Below, in pieces: positions 25,570 to 36,400 of a stretch of DNA of 64,000 nt. The stretch is from positions 3,658,001-3,722,000 of the forward strand of contig NZ_CP042171.1 of assembly GCF_005938645.2 (NCBI RefSeq), in the 5' to 3' direction. The translations under genes and the position numbers were made by a program. The DNA is from Pedobacter sp. KBS0701. GTDB lineage: Bacteria; Bacteroidota; Bacteroidia; Sphingobacteriales; Sphingobacteriaceae. Position 1 is the stretch's first letter; every line of letters begins with the position of its first letter. Under the pieces are notes generated by a model. The model saw nothing but the letters and a program-made list of their open reading frames with translations, had not been told where the DNA came from and made no database searches.

Positions 25570-27234
25570 ATGAGAAGTATTTTTTTAATAGCAATGGTTT
25601 GTTTTTGCGTTAAACTTTCGGCACAAGAAATTAATATTATTCCGCAGCCAGCTTATATTAAAATAGAAGAAAATAAAAAATCATTTACAATAGATACAAA
25701 AACGCAAATTGTTGTAGTTGATTCGTCATTATTGAGTTCAGCTAATTTTCTAATTAATTATGTTCAACAGTATTATAATCTGAAGCTAAACATAACAAGC
25801 GTTACCCCCACCAAAAATTTCATTAGCTTAATTTTAAATACACGTGTCAGTGAATTTGATGATGCTTATTTTCTAAATACTTTAGATGATGGAGTTTCTA
25901 TTATCGGCACCTCAAAACCCGGGGTATTTTATGGTATACAATCATTAATACAACTTTTACCTACCTCAAAGGCAGAAAAGTTAAGTATAAAATCGGTTTC
26001 AATTATAGATCATCCCCGTTTCGATTACCGAGGCATGCACCTCGATGTAAGCCGCCATTTTTTTGATGTAGCCTTTGTAAAACAGTACATCGACTACTTA
26101 GTGCTGCATAAAATGAATTATTTTCATTGGCATTTAACCGATGATCATGGCTGGAGAATCGAGATTAAAAAATATCCAAAACTGACTGAAATCGGTGCCT
26201 GGAGAAATGGAAGTATTATTGGTTTATGGCCGGGAAAAGGCAATGAAAACATTAAATATCAGGTATTGCCAACAGAAGTAAAGATTACGCCAAAAGATGC
26301 TGTACTCCAAACAGATGGCATTAAACATGGCGGCTTTTACACACAAGAACAGATTAAAGAGGTAGTTGATTATGCCGCCAAACGTTACATTACCATTATT
26401 CCAGAAATTGAAATGCCTGCGCACAGCATGGCCTTATTAGCTGCTTACCCTGAATTAGGCACCGAGCCCAATAAAAAATATGAAGTTGCCCAGACTTGGG
26501 GCATGATGAACAAATACAATAATGTATTACAGGCTTCTGATACCACATTTAAGTTTTTAGAAAATGTTTTAACAGAAGTAATGGACCTATTTCCATCGCC
26601 ATACATCCATATTGGTGGTGATGAAGCTTCGAAAATATGGTGGAAACAATCCGCAGTTTCACAACAGATTATGAAAGCCAATGGATTGAAGAACGAAAGT
26701 GAACTACAAAGTTATTTTATCCGCAGGATGGAGAAATTTGTAAACAGTAAAGGCAAAACCATTATTGGCTGGAACGAGATTTTACAGGGAGGTCTGGCAC
26801 CAAATGCGGTGGTAATGAGCTGGCAGGGCGAAAAAGGTGGTATTGAAGCCGCCAAACAGCGCCATAAAGTAATTATGACGCCTGAAATTAAAATGTATTT
26901 TAACCACGCCCAATTTGTAAAAGAAGACAGCTTAACTGCGAATAAGTTTTCGCCACTGATTGATGTTTACAATTATGAACCCATACCAGCCGAACTCTCT
27001 GCCGAACAGGCAAAGTACATTTGGGGCGGACAAGCTTGTTTGTGGAGTGAATACATTACCAATCCGGCAAAAGTACAATATCAGCTTTTCCCAAGATTAG
27101 ATGCCTTAAGCGAAATTTTATGGAGTCCGAAAGAAAAACGCAATTACCCTGATTTTCAAAAGCGCTTGAAGACACAGTTCAAACGTTATGATTTAATGGG
27201 AATTACCTATTCGAAAAGATATTTAGAAAATTAG
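25570..27234 (+). CDS. Beta-N-acetylhexosaminidase (GH20)
   Basis: A 554-residue exported glycoside hydrolase. The signal peptide ends near LSAQ. A GH20b N-terminal domain (about 20-145) is followed by the catalytic barrel, opening FDYRGMHLDVSRHFF, with HWHLTDDHGWRIE and the catalytic Asp-Glu pair in HIGGDEASKIWW (Asp351, Glu352). The enzyme removes terminal N-acetylglucosamine or N-acetylgalactosamine from glycans, using the substrate acetamido group. It lies 6 bases after the S41 gene and ends with its stop codon overlapping the stop of a converging gene. Confidence 0.94.
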   Translation: MRSIFLIAMVCFCVKLSAQEINIIPQPAYIKIEENKKSFTIDTKTQIVVVDSSLLSSANFLINYVQQYYNLKLNITSVTPTKNFISLILNTRVSEFDDAYFLNTLDDGVSIIGTSKPGVFYGIQSLIQLLPTSKAEKLSIKSVSIIDHPRFDYRGMHLDVSRHFFDVAFVKQYIDYLVLHKMNYFHWHLTDDHGWRIEIKKYPKLTEIGAWRNGSIIGLWPGKGNENIKYQVLPTEVKITPKDAVLQTDGIKHGGFYTQEQIKEVVDYAAKRYITIIPEIEMPAHSMALLAAYPELGTEPNKKYEVAQTWGMMNKYNNVLQASDTTFKFLENVLTEVMDLFPSPYIHIGGDEASKIWWKQSAVSQQIMKANGLKNESELQSYFIRRMEKFVNSKGKTIIGWNEILQGGLAPNAVVMSWQGEKGGIEAAKQRHKVIMTPEIKMYFNHAQFVKEDSLTANKFSPLIDVYNYEPIPAELSAEQAKYIWGGQACLWSEYITNPAKVQYQLFPRLDALSEILWSPKEKRNYPDFQKRLKTQFKRYDLMGITYSKRYLEN

Positions 27235-28157
27235 TGGATAATCTGTTTTGCCACCTGCATCTGATAAGTACCCGGTGTAATGCCTACAATCTTTTTAAAT
27301 GCCCTGATAAAATAATTGGCATCGTTAAAACCAAGTTCATAACTTATCGAAGCCACTTTTGCCCCAGGCTGGGTAAGTAAGGTCTTGGCTTTGTTAATTT
27401 TTTCTGCCAGGATAAAATCGTTAGGACTAATACCCAGTTCGCGCTTAAACAACCTATAAAAGGTTGCCTTGCTCATACAGGCCTTATCGCTCAAACTGTT
27501 AATACTGATCTTCTCGTTAAGGTTAGATTTAATGTAATTCAGTACAAAAGCCAATGGGTTTTGATTGAGGTTATAACCTTCATCGCTAATCGTTTTAAGA
27601 TTTTGGGTCTGCATAATGCGCACCAGCAGTTCTTTTAAAGTCAAATCGGCCAATACATCTTTTTCTTTTGTCCGTTCAGAGCAGATCCTGATTACCTTAT
27701 TGATAAGATAGGCAATCTCCTCATTGTTATAAAAATGATACTCATCGTAGTTTAGCAGCCATTTCTCATTGCTGCCTTCTTTCGGGAAAAACTCGTTCAA
27801 ATAAGAAATTGTTTTTTGGATCTGCTCCTGATCTATAGCCAGAGCGATACACTGGGTGGGATTAAGATTCGAAGCTTCCGGAAAATCAATTTCCATGGTA
27901 ACGGCGGGCGGAACAATAACGGTTTGGCCAGGAAAATAATCAAAACCTTTCTTATCAAACAAATGCATTACCTTTTTGCCCCTCAGCATGCTCGTAATCA
28001 CAAAATCATTAAAAGTAAGCGGAACTTTATACGATTCGGTATAGGTTTCGAAAACATTCAATTCGCAACGCTCTAAGGTATAAGAGGTTCTGTTCTCTAC
28101 CAAAGTTTGCAAGGTTTCCGATGCACTGAGATTTACCTGATTTAATGTATGTTGCAT
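27231..28157 (-). CDS. AraC-family transcriptional regulator
   Basis: A 308-residue regulator with an N-terminal sensor part of the cupin-like AraC N-domain type (about 20-180) and two C-terminal helix-turn-helix units: ISINSLSDKACMSKATFYRLF and VASISYELGFNDANYFIRAF. It is divergent from an aldehyde dehydrogenase and DUF779 pair, which makes it the likely local regulator (similar to AdhR-type activators of alcohol or aldehyde oxidation). Its stop codon overlaps that of the GH20 gene by four bases in total. Confidence 0.85.
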   Translation of the reverse strand: MQHTLNQVNLSASETLQTLVENRTSYTLERCELNVFETYTESYKVPLTFNDFVITSMLRGKKVMHLFDKKGFDYFPGQTVIVPPAVTMEIDFPEASNLNPTQCIALAIDQEQIQKTISYLNEFFPKEGSNEKWLLNYDEYHFYNNEEIAYLINKVIRICSERTKEKDVLADLTLKELLVRIMQTQNLKTISDEGYNLNQNPLAFVLNYIKSNLNEKISINSLSDKACMSKATFYRLFKRELGISPNDFILAEKINKAKTLLTQPGAKVASISYELGFNDANYFIRAFKKIVGITPGTYQMQVAKQIIH

Positions 28158-28490
28158 AAACCGAAAAGATTTGGTCAGACCTATTTAATAAACTCAAATA
28201 TAATGATTTCAGCTAGTTATATCGAATGGATAAATGCCTGTTACTTGTATGACATGACCTAATCTCCATTTGCTGACTACTAAAGATCATTATGGTTTCA
28301 ATTTGGTTACATAGCCTGAAATAATAATGCTATCAATTGATTCGATTGTACTATCTGTTCCATAGGCTTTGCCATTAGGTTTGTATTAACCAAATCTTAA
28401 AATCGTAAAAATCATGATGAGCCATCCCATTAAAAATCTTAAAAAACTCCGCTCAAAATGATTTTTAAAATTTAATAATCAATAATAATT
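28158..28490. other. Divergent regulatory region, AraC gene / aldehyde dehydrogenase
   Basis: No gene. It contains the dehydrogenase -7 box at 28376 and, in the leader, AAAAATCAT (28407-28415) with its complement ATGATTTTT (28458-28466). AraC binding sites could lie around 28290-28370, but I see no clear repeated half-site. Confidence 0.5.
28376..28383 (+). promoter_or_regulatory. -7 box of the aldehyde dehydrogenase gene
   Basis: TAGGTTTG (TAnnTTTG) predicts a leader of roughly 100 bases. The lack of a good -33 element would suit an activated promoter. Confidence 0.5.
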
Positions 28491-29996
28491 ATGGAAAATT
28501 TAATTGAAAAACCCTCATTCAAAAGCCATTACGATAATTACATTGGGGGGAAATTTGTAGCCCCTGTAAAAGGTGCTTACTTCGATAACATATCGCCGAT
28601 AGATGGTAAAGTTTTTACTAAAGCAGCACAATCCACAAAGGAAGATTTAGAATTAGCGGTTGATGCCGCACATGAGGCATTTAAAACCTGGAGCAAAACC
28701 TCTTCAACCGAAAGAAGCATCATTTTGAACAAGATTGCACAGCGGATGGAAGATAACCTCGAATACCTGGCAACTGTTGAAACTGTAGATAACGGAAAAG
28801 CAATTAGGGAAACCTTAGCTGCCGATTTACCCTTAGGCGTAGACCATTTCAGGTATTTCGCAGGAGTAATCCGTGCCGAAGAAGGTTCACTTTCAGAACT
28901 TGATCAACATACTGTTTCATTAATCGTACATGAGCCGATTGGTGTGGTGGCGCAAATTATTCCTTGGAATTTTCCACTGTTAATGGGCATCTGGAAACTT
29001 GCCCCTGCCCTTGCAGCGGGAAACTGTGTGGTGTTAAAACCGGCAGAGAGTACACCAGTTTCCATTATGGTTTTAATGGAATTAATCGGCGATTTATTGC
29101 CTCCGGGAGTAATAAATGTGGTAAATGGTTTTGGCGCTGAACTTGGACGTGCCTTAGTGACTAATCCTAAAATTTCGAAAGCAGCATTTACAGGCTCTAC
29201 CCCAACGGGCAGATTGGTCATGCAATATGCAACTGAAAATATCATCCCGGTTACACTGGAACTAGGCGGAAAATCGCCTAACATTTTCTTCAGTTCGGTA
29301 ATGGCAGAAGATGATGCCTTTTTAGATAAAGCGGTAGAAGGTGCGGTAATGTTTGCTTTAAACCAGGGCGAAATTTGTACCTGCCCATCGCGTTTATTGA
29401 TACAGGAAGATATTTACGAAAAATTTATTGCCAAAGTAATCGAGAGAACAGAAGCGATAAAAATCGGTAGTCCTTTGGATAAAACGGTAATGATGGGTGC
29501 GCAAGCTTCGAAAATCCAATACGAAAAAATTGCGCAATACATTAAATTAGGTAAAGAAGAAGGTGCAGAAGTATTAACTGGTGGAGAGGTAAACGAGCTC
29601 CCTGGCGAATTGGGTGGCGGTTATTACATCAAACCGACCATCTTTAAGGGCCATAACAAAATGAGGATTTTCCAGGAGGAAATTTTCGGTCCGGTATTGG
29701 CCGTTACTACCTTTAAAACAGTAGAAGAAGCCATTGAAATTGCAAACGACACTTTGTATGGTTTAGGTGCCGGTGTTTGGACGCGCGATGCGCATGAACT
29801 TTATCAGGTACCGAGAGCCATTCAGGCAGGTCGTGTTTGGGTAAATCAATATCACGCTTATCCTGCAGGTGCTCCTTTTGGTGGCTACAAGCAATCGGGA
29901 GTGGGCAGAGAAAACCACAAAATGATGTTAGGCCATTATCGCCAGACCAAAAATATGCTGATTTCTTACGATAAAAATAAATTAGGTTTCTTTTAG
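28491..29996 (+). CDS. NAD(P)-dependent aldehyde dehydrogenase (ExaC/AldA-like)
   Basis: A 501-residue cytoplasmic dehydrogenase oxidising aldehydes to acids. The general base is in LELGGKSPN (Glu257) and the nucleophile in GEICTCPSR (Cys296; Cys298 next to it). The [11 protein letters not shown] form is characteristic of the group of acetaldehyde dehydrogenases that includes Exa[21 protein letters not shown] is the cofactor region. Length is normal. A DUF779 gene follows 177 bases later and an AraC regulator is divergent, a known grouping in alcohol or aldehyde oxidation. Confidence 0.93.
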   Translation: MENLIEKPSFKSHYDNYIGGKFVAPVKGAYFDNISPIDGKVFTKAAQSTKEDLELAVDAAHEAFKTWSKTSSTERSIILNKIAQRMEDNLEYLATVETVDNGKAIRETLAADLPLGVDHFRYFAGVIRAEEGSLSELDQHTVSLIVHEPIGVVAQIIPWNFPLLMGIWKLAPALAAGNCVVLKPAESTPVSIMVLMELIGDLLPPGVINVVNGFGAELGRALVTNPKISKAAFTGSTPTGRLVMQYATENIIPVTLELGGKSPNIFFSSVMAEDDAFLDKAVEGAVMFALNQGEICTCPSRLLIQEDIYEKFIAKVIERTEAIKIGSPLDKTVMMGAQASKIQYEKIAQYIKLGKEEGAEVLTGGEVNELPGELGGGYYIKPTIFKGHNKMRIFQEEIFGPVLAVTTFKTVEEAIEIANDTLYGLGAGVWTRDAHELYQVPRAIQAGRVWVNQYHAYPAGAPFGGYKQSGVGRENHKMMLGHYRQTKNMLISYDKNKLGFF

Positions 29997-30031
29997 TTAG
30001 CTTGAAAAAAGGTTGAATCATAAATAGAATT

Positions 30032-30110
30032 GTCATCCTGAGCCCTGTCGAAGGAATGAGTTAAATCAGTATTGGCAAAGCGTTTCGACAAGCTTAACGC
30101 GACAATTCGA
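30032..30110. repeat. Degraded dispersed palindrome
   Basis: GTCATCCTGAGCCCTGTCGAAGG and TTTCGACAAGCTTAACGCGACAAT are loosely complementary ends of the kind seen in family A. They lie between the dehydrogenase and DUF779 genes. Confidence 0.45.
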
Positions 30111-30173
30111 ATCTAATTAATACTACAATATAGCTTCCTTCTAATGATTAATTCAAACCTAAAAAACAAGATC

Positions 30174-30548
30174 ATGATCAAGCGAATAGACAGTACAGAA
30201 AAAGCAAAAGAGCTGATTGCGATACTCAAAGAAAAGCATGGAGAACTGATGTTTTACCAGGCTGGTGGATGTTGTGAAGGTACACAGCCACAATGCTTCG
30301 AAAAAGGAGGCTACTACCTGCGGATGCGCGATGTTTGTTTAGGTGAAATAGAAGCTTGCGAGTTTTGGGTAGACAGAGACCTGTTCGAGTATTGGAAATT
30401 CTCACACTTTACTTTGGATGTGCTGGATGGATTTGGTGTAGGTGGTTTTTCGTTAGAAACCCCACTTCAAAAAACCTTTAAGATCCATTACCGCCTATTC
30501 TCTGAAGAAGAATTAAAAGATTTAACTCCAATTAAAACGGCGGAGTAA
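30174..30548 (+). CDS. DUF779 family protein
   Basis: A 124-residue protein with the family's cysteine cluster GGCCEGTQPQC and DVCLGEIEACEFWV, which suggests metal or redox chemistry. The family occurs beside acetaldehyde dehydrogenases, and no biochemical role is established to my knowledge. I chose the ATG at 30174 (MIKRID), as the upstream in-frame ATG adds ten unconserved residues. It is followed by a good terminator. Confidence 0.85.
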   Translation: MIKRIDSTEKAKELIAILKEKHGELMFYQAGGCCEGTQPQCFEKGGYYLRMRDVCLGEIEACEFWVDRDLFEYWKFSHFTLDVLDGFGVGGFSLETPLQKTFKIHYRLFSEEELKDLTPIKTAE

Positions 30549-30572
30549 CTGTTGTTTATTTGGTTTAAACAG

Positions 30573-30607
30573 AAGCCAGTTCGGAGAAATTCAGCTGGCT
30601 TTTTTTG
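30573..30607 (+). terminator. Terminator after the DUF779 gene
   Basis: AGCCAG (30574-30579) and CTGGCT (30595-30600) with a run of seven T. Confidence 0.75.
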
Positions 30608-30760
30608 TTTATATATTCTATAAATGACGACCTCTGTGATATATCATCTACATTTCACCTTATTTCTAATATTTTTTATTTAAAAGGCTTTGAGACTACG
30701 CTAATAAAAAGCATGTGTAATTTTAAAAATTTATGCAATCTTTGCATTAAAAATTAAACC

Positions 30761-30967
30761 ATGCGTAAACTATTTGCCGTTCTTTCTACCATCATCACCT
30801 TATTTGCCATTAAAGAAACGGTCTACGTATTTACTTCTAATGAAGCAGACATGGTTAAGCAAAAAGCCATCATGATTGTAATTGCTTTAAGCATTACAAT
30901 ACCTTTAATTATTTTAACTCTTTGGCTTTGGTCGCCGGGTAGAAAGAAAAATGGTGAACAAAACTAA
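30761..30967 (+). CDS. Small hypothetical membrane protein
   Basis: A 68-residue protein with two predicted transmembrane helices (about 4-20 and 35-58) separated by a short loop, and a basic tail. No family recognised. Its stop codon overlaps the stop of the converging DCC gene. The short size and lack of conserved motifs keep confidence moderate, but base composition is like its neighbours. Confidence 0.6.
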   Translation: MRKLFAVLSTIITLFAIKETVYVFTSNEADMVKQKAIMIVIALSITIPLIILTLWLWSPGRKKNGEQN

Positions 30968-31365
30968 GCAATAAACTTACTTTTCAATTCGGGTGTCGGC
31001 AACCAACAACTCTCCTGCTTTCCCCACCATTTGTAACGGTTTTTAGCAATTATATCGTAAACCCAGTCACGTATAAACTTGGGAATAATGAGAAATGTAT
31101 AAAGAAGCGGAATTGATCCATTGAGTTTTCGGGCCACCCTTAGTGCCGCTGAAGATTTGGTATAGAGTTTTCCATCCTCCAGCAATAAGATGGTATTTAA
31201 TTTTTCTGGATCCGCATTAAATTTTGGCAGCATTTCTTTGGCGTAATCACCTTGTAGAGCAGTAAATTTGAATTGATCCTTTTTATCATGTTCAATAACA
31301 AACTGCACAGATGAATTACAGAGGTTACAAACGCCATCAAAGAAGATTATTGGTTGCTGGATCAT
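30964..31365 (-). CDS. DCC-family thiol-disulfide oxidoreductase (DUF393)
   Basis: A 133-residue protein with the name-giving motif DGVCNLCNSSVQF (Asp-x-x-Cys-x-x-Cys) near its start, the LLLEDGKLYTKSSAALRV segment and the C-terminal Arg/Trp-rich part of the family. The role is presumed thiol redox, without a known substrate. I chose the ATG at 31365 because the motif then lies where family members have it; a longer in-frame start at 31404 adds a hydrophobic stretch. Confidence 0.82.
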   Translation of the reverse strand: MIQQPIIFFDGVCNLCNSSVQFVIEHDKKDQFKFTALQGDYAKEMLPKFNADPEKLNTILLLEDGKLYTKSSAALRVARKLNGSIPLLYTFLIIPKFIRDWVYDIIAKNRYKWWGKQESCWLPTPELKSKFIA

Positions 31366-31611
31366 AGAATATAAAAATAAACTTTTTAAAGCAAAAACAG
31401 CCATTGCTTTCTCAAAATATTAATCCAGAGCAAAAATACCTATCTTAAAAAACATAATCCCTAATAGAAATCTTCTACTTCTGTATTTGTACTTTAGTCT
31501 TCAAACCCTATAAAAAAATAATTTTACGTTTTTATATTTTGATAGAGAACAATTTAGCCATGAAAAGCTAAAACAATCGATCTTCAACTTTCTTACCTTA
31601 AAACATTTTTA

Positions 31612-31619
31612 TATATTTG
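31612..31619 (+). promoter_or_regulatory. -7 box before pyrR
   Basis: TATATTTG (TAnnTTTG). The in-frame TTG inside this box (31617) is therefore unlikely to be the translation start; the ATG at 31635 is. Confidence 0.6.
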
Positions 31620-31634
31620 CCCAATCCTTCTTCA

Positions 31635-32183
31635 ATGCAAAAGAAAACACTTCTTGACGGACAAAAAATTCAGATTACAATTAAGAGGCTCTGCCATCAA
31701 TTAATTGAAAACCACGACGATTTCGCAAATACTGTTTTAATTGGCATCCAGCCGAGGGGTATTTTTTTAGCAGATCGCATTCATCAGGATCTTCAGCTTA
31801 TCCTTAAAAACAAGAAAATTCTAAAAGGAAACCTGGATATTACTTTTTTTAGAGATGATTTCCGCCGTAAAGACGGATTGGTTACCGCGAGTAGCAACTC
31901 AATCGATTTTATTATCGAAGGCAAAAAAGTAATCTTAATTGATGATGTACTTTGGACCGGCAGAACCATCAGGGCAGCGCTTGATGCCTTGCTCGCTTAT
32001 GGCCGACCAGAGAAAGTGGAGCTTTTGGTTTTAATAGACCGCAGGTTTAGCAGGCATTTACCTATAGAACCTGATTATATTGGACATCAGGTAGATAGCT
32101 TAAACTCACAACAGGTAAAAGTAACCTGGGCGAGCGAAGGTAGTGAAGATAAAGTGATTTTAATATCCGAAAATAATAAATAA
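31635..32183 (+). CDS. pyrR: Bifunctional pyrimidine regulator / uracil phosphoribosyltransferase
   Basis: A 182-residue PRTase-fold protein. The PRPP loop VILIDDVLWTGRTIRAALDA is plain, and LIGIQPRGIFLADRI, TFFRDDFRR and LVLIDRRFSRHLPIEPDYIG are PyrR signatures. PyrR binds pyr mRNA leaders with UMP in Bacillus and has weak uracil phosphoribosyltransferase activity. It is followed after two bases by pyrB. The short distance from the promoter box leaves no room for an attenuator ahead of pyrR itself. Confidence 0.92.
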   Translation: MQKKTLLDGQKIQITIKRLCHQLIENHDDFANTVLIGIQPRGIFLADRIHQDLQLILKNKKILKGNLDITFFRDDFRRKDGLVTASSNSIDFIIEGKKVILIDDVLWTGRTIRAALDALLAYGRPEKVELLVLIDRRFSRHLPIEPDYIGHQVDSLNSQQVKVTWASEGSEDKVILISENNK

Positions 32184-32185
32184 AA

Positions 32186-33115
32186 ATGGCAGCAGAAAAA
32201 CTATCAACCCGACATCTTTTAGGCATTAAAGATATTAACCGGAATGATATCGAATTGATTTTCGAAACTGCAGATAATTTCAAGGAAGTGATTAACAGAC
32301 CGATAAAAAGGGTTCCTTCACTTCGTGACATTACGATTGCCAATATCTTTTTCGAAAACTCTACCCGCACCAAACTTTCATTCGAACTTGCAGAAAAGAG
32401 ACTTTCGGCTGATGTGGTTAATTTTGCCGCTTCGTCATCGTCGGTGAGCAAAGGCGAAACCCTCATCGATACGGTAAATAACATCTTATCAATGAAAGTT
32501 GATATGGTGGTAATGCGTCATCCTTATGCCGGCGCAGGTCAGTTTTTAAGTAAACATGTAAAAGCACAGATTGTAAATGCGGGCGACGGTGCACATGAAC
32601 ACCCAACACAAGCCTTACTTGATGCTTTTTCCATCCGCCAGAAACTGGGCGATGTAGCTGGTAAAAAAGTAGTAATTGTGGGTGACATCCTGCATTCTCG
32701 TGTAGCTATCTCAAACATTCTTTGCCTGCAGCGTTTAGGTGCTGAAGTAATGGTTTGCGGTCCTACAACCTTAATTCCCAAACACATCCATCAATTGGGT
32801 GTAAAGGTTGAGCATAATTTAATTAAAGCTTTAAACTGGTGTGATGTAGCAAATATGCTGCGTATACAACTGGAGCGTCAAGACATTAAATATTTCCCAT
32901 CGTTAAGGGAATATGCCATGATGTACGGCTTAAACAAACAGATTTTGGATAACCTCGATAAAGAAATCATCGTAATGCACCCGGGCCCGATAAACAGAGG
33001 TGTAGAGATTACCAGCGACGTGGCCGACAGCAAACAATCGATTATTTTAGAACAGGTAGAAAACGGAGTGGCTGTGAGAATGGCTGTGCTGTATCTGTTG
33101 GCAAGTCAGGGTTAG
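32186..33115 (+). CDS. pyrB: Aspartate carbamoyltransferase catalytic subunit
   Basis: A 309-residue enzyme making carbamoyl aspartate, the first committed step of pyrimidine synthesis. The carbamoyl-phosphate site is FFENSTRTKLSFE, with SVSKGET, HPTQALLD and HPGPINRG as further active-site blocks. Length is typical. It is translationally close to pyrR (two-base gap). No pyrI regulatory subunit is present in the window. Confidence 0.97.
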   Translation: MAAEKLSTRHLLGIKDINRNDIELIFETADNFKEVINRPIKRVPSLRDITIANIFFENSTRTKLSFELAEKRLSADVVNFAASSSSVSKGETLIDTVNNILSMKVDMVVMRHPYAGAGQFLSKHVKAQIVNAGDGAHEHPTQALLDAFSIRQKLGDVAGKKVVIVGDILHSRVAISNILCLQRLGAEVMVCGPTTLIPKHIHQLGVKVEHNLIKALNWCDVANMLRIQLERQDIKYFPSLREYAMMYGLNKQILDNLDKEIIVMHPGPINRGVEITSDVADSKQSIILEQVENGVAVRMAVLYLLASQG

Positions 33116-33406
33116 ATTAGTTTGGAGTTGGGAGATTGGAGTTCTCAGTCCAAATCCATCAGCTGCATTGGTTGATGGCTTGATGTACTTCAAGATTTTA
33201 TAGTGGCAGTTGGCAATGTAACAATCCTAAACAATTTAACAGTTGCAACAATACAGTTAACCACGCTCGTTTTTTCCACATTCGTTTACACCCTGATACC
33301 AAACCAAAAATCCTATCGTTAGTTTGTGTTATTAACAGATGTTAATTACTTCTGTTGATAAGCTTTGATACTATTTATAATTTAGTACCAACCATATTTG
33401 AAACCA
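33116..33406. other. Spacer between pyrB and the TPR gene
   Basis: Starts with a purine-rich run of repeated words (TTGGAGTTGGGAGATTGGAG) complementary in style to the pyrimidine-rich spacer near 18.0 kb. No gene and no clear terminator seen. Confidence 0.45.
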
Positions 33407-36400
33407 ATGCAGAAAAAATACTTACTAATTCCGCTACTTTTAGCTGGAAGTTTTAGCACCTACGCCCAAGTTAGCGCCGTGCAAAACCTCAACAAAAACT
33501 ATCAAACGGGCTTAGAATTATTAGACAAAGAAAAATACACTGCAGCTGCCCAACAGTTTAAACTTGTTGAGCTGCAACGTTATAAACCTTCTACCCAAAC
33601 AGAGAGCAATGCCGAATTGTCTTTACTGAAAGAGAATGCAAAATTTTATGCCGCCGTTTGTGCGCTAGAGTTAACCAATAGCGATGCCGAAAGTTTGTTT
33701 CAGGCTTTTATCCGCGATTATCCGCTAAACCCGAACACCAAACTGGCTTATTTCTACGTTGGGAAAACTTATTTCAACCAGAAAAACTATAAAAAAGCTT
33801 TAGAATGGTTCGAAAAAACAGATCCTTCTACACTTTCGGGCAAGCAAAGAAACGAATACCAGTTTAAGCAGGGTTACGCGTATTTTGAACTTAAAGACTA
33901 CGATAAAGCAGAACCTTTATTTGAAAAAGTTAAAAAAGAAGAAGGCGATTTTCAGGAAAGTGCTACCTACTACTTTGCTTACATCAATTACTTAAATAAA
34001 GAATATAAAACGGCACTGGCCAACTTCGAAAAGTTAAAGGGTTCCCCTACTTATGAGGCGAGTTATCCCTACTACATCACTTCGATGTATTACCTTGATG
34101 AGCGTTACGATGATGTAATCAGCTATGCTTTGGCAGCCATTCAAAAAACCAAACAGCAGTTTGAACCAGAAATGTTAAGTTTAGTTGCGGCATCATACTT
34201 TGCAAAATCAGAATTTAAAAATGCTGAAAAGTATTTCGCCGAATATTATGCAAAAGATAAAAGCGAAACCAAAAACAATCTCTTCATTTACCAATACGGA
34301 TATTCTTTGTTTCAGAATAAAAAATACAAAGAGTCTGTTGCCGTTTTAGAAAAACTGAATACGGATGATGTTTACCTACAAAATGGTATGCATACGCTGG
34401 GTAAAGCATTTATCCAGTTGGGCAACAAGCAGAAAGCACAGAGTGCCTTTTTCAGGGCTTCGCGTTTAAGTTTTGATAAGGGTATACAGGAAGAAGCCTG
34501 GTTAAACTATGCCAAATTAAGTTACGAATTGGAATTCCACCAGCAAGCTTTAGAGGCTACACAAGGTTTTTTAAAAACTTTCCCAAAATCGCGCAAAATA
34601 AACGAGGCGAAAACTTTATTGGGTGAGGTTTTATTAACCACCAAAAACTACCAGGCAGCTGTAGATATTCTGGAGCCAATTCCGGATAAAAACCTTGAAG
34701 CCAAAGAAGCTTATCAAAAGGTAACCTATTTCCGTGGTTTAGAATTTTATAATGAAAGGGCTTTCCCAAATGCATTATCGATGTTTTTGCGTTCTGAAAA
34801 GTTCCCGGAAGATAATGAGATCAATGCGTTGAACACTTACTGGAAAGCGGAATCGATGTACGAACTGCGTAAGTATGGCGAAGCAGTTAGCACTTTCGAG
34901 AAATTTTTGAAGATGCCGGATGCGGATAAAACAGGCGTTTACAATTTTGCGAATTATGCGTTGGCTTATGCAGCCTTCGAAGATGAGAAATACAGCAAAG
35001 CGGCTAATTACTTCGAAAAGTTCCTGGCCGGTAATGATAAAGACCAAAAAACCATTGATGATGCGACCATTCGTTTAGCCGATTCGTATTTCGTAAATAA
35101 GAATTATGGCGATGCAATGGTCAATTATAACAAAATCATTAGCCGTAAAACCACTTCTGAAGATTATGCCACTTTCCAAAAAGGAATGATCCAGGGGTTG
35201 GAAACGCAGTATGATGCGAAAATTGCAACGATGCAAAGCTTGTTAAATAATTTTCCAAACTCAAACTATGCTGATGATGCAGGCTTCGAAACCGCCTATA
35301 CCTATTTCAACAAAGGCGATTTTGATAAATCCAAATCAGATCTTGTGGCACTGGTGGCCAAGTACCCACGCAGCAGCTATGTAGCTAAAGCCCTGGTTAC
35401 CATCGGCTTGGTTCAGTACAATCAAGATCAGGATGATGCCGCTTTAGAATCGTTCAAAAAAGTAGTCCGCGATTACCCAACTGCCGATGAAGCTAAACAG
35501 GCGATGGAATCGATCAAAAATATTTATGTAGACCGTGGCGACGCGAATGGTTTTATTACTTATGCTGCTACTACCCCACTTGGAAATTACTCTGGTTCAG
35601 AACAGGATAATATCGTTTTTGCCGCAGTCAATAATACCTATCTAAAAGGAGATGCTAATGGTGCATTCCTGGCAGTAAATGCTTATTTCGATAAATTTCC
35701 TAAGGCGAACCATGAAAAAGAAGCTAAATTTATCAGGGCAGAGTCGTTGGTGAAACTGGGCCGTCCGGATGAAGCTATTCCTGATTACGAATTTATCTTA
35801 AACGACTGGACGAGCGATTATACCGAACGTTCGTTAGTGAGCATCTCTCAACTCTTCTTAAATCAGAAGAAATACAACGAAGCGATTGTTTACCTGAAAA
35901 GATTAGAAACTACAACCGATTACAAATCGCACTATAGTTTTGCCATCAACAATTTATTAAAGGCTTACACCGCTTTAAATATGCCTGATGACATGCTTAA
36001 GTATGCTCAGCTGACCAAAGAATCGGAAAAAGCTTCGGAAGAAGAGAAAAATAGTTCCAGCTTATATTCTGGTAAAGCTTACTTGTTAAAAGGCGATACG
36101 ACCACAGCTATAAAAGAATTTAAAAATGTTGTGGCTAAAACAAAAACCATTGCTGCTGCCGAAGCAAAATACAATTTAGCTTTATTAGAATACAACAAAG
36201 GTGATTTCAAGACTTCATCTAAAACCTGTTTTGATCTGATCAACAACATGGCCGCTTACGATTATTGGGTAGCGAAAGCATTTATCCTTTTATCTGATAA
36301 TTATGTGGCACTAAAAGACAATTTACAGGCAAAAAGTACACTTCTCAGTATAATTGATAATTACGAAGGCAAGGATGATATCATTCCTACAGCCAAAGAA

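Noticed and set aside
28904..29284. 126-residue minus-strand frame in the aldehyde dehydrogenase gene
   Set aside because: Antisense shadow of a conserved enzyme.
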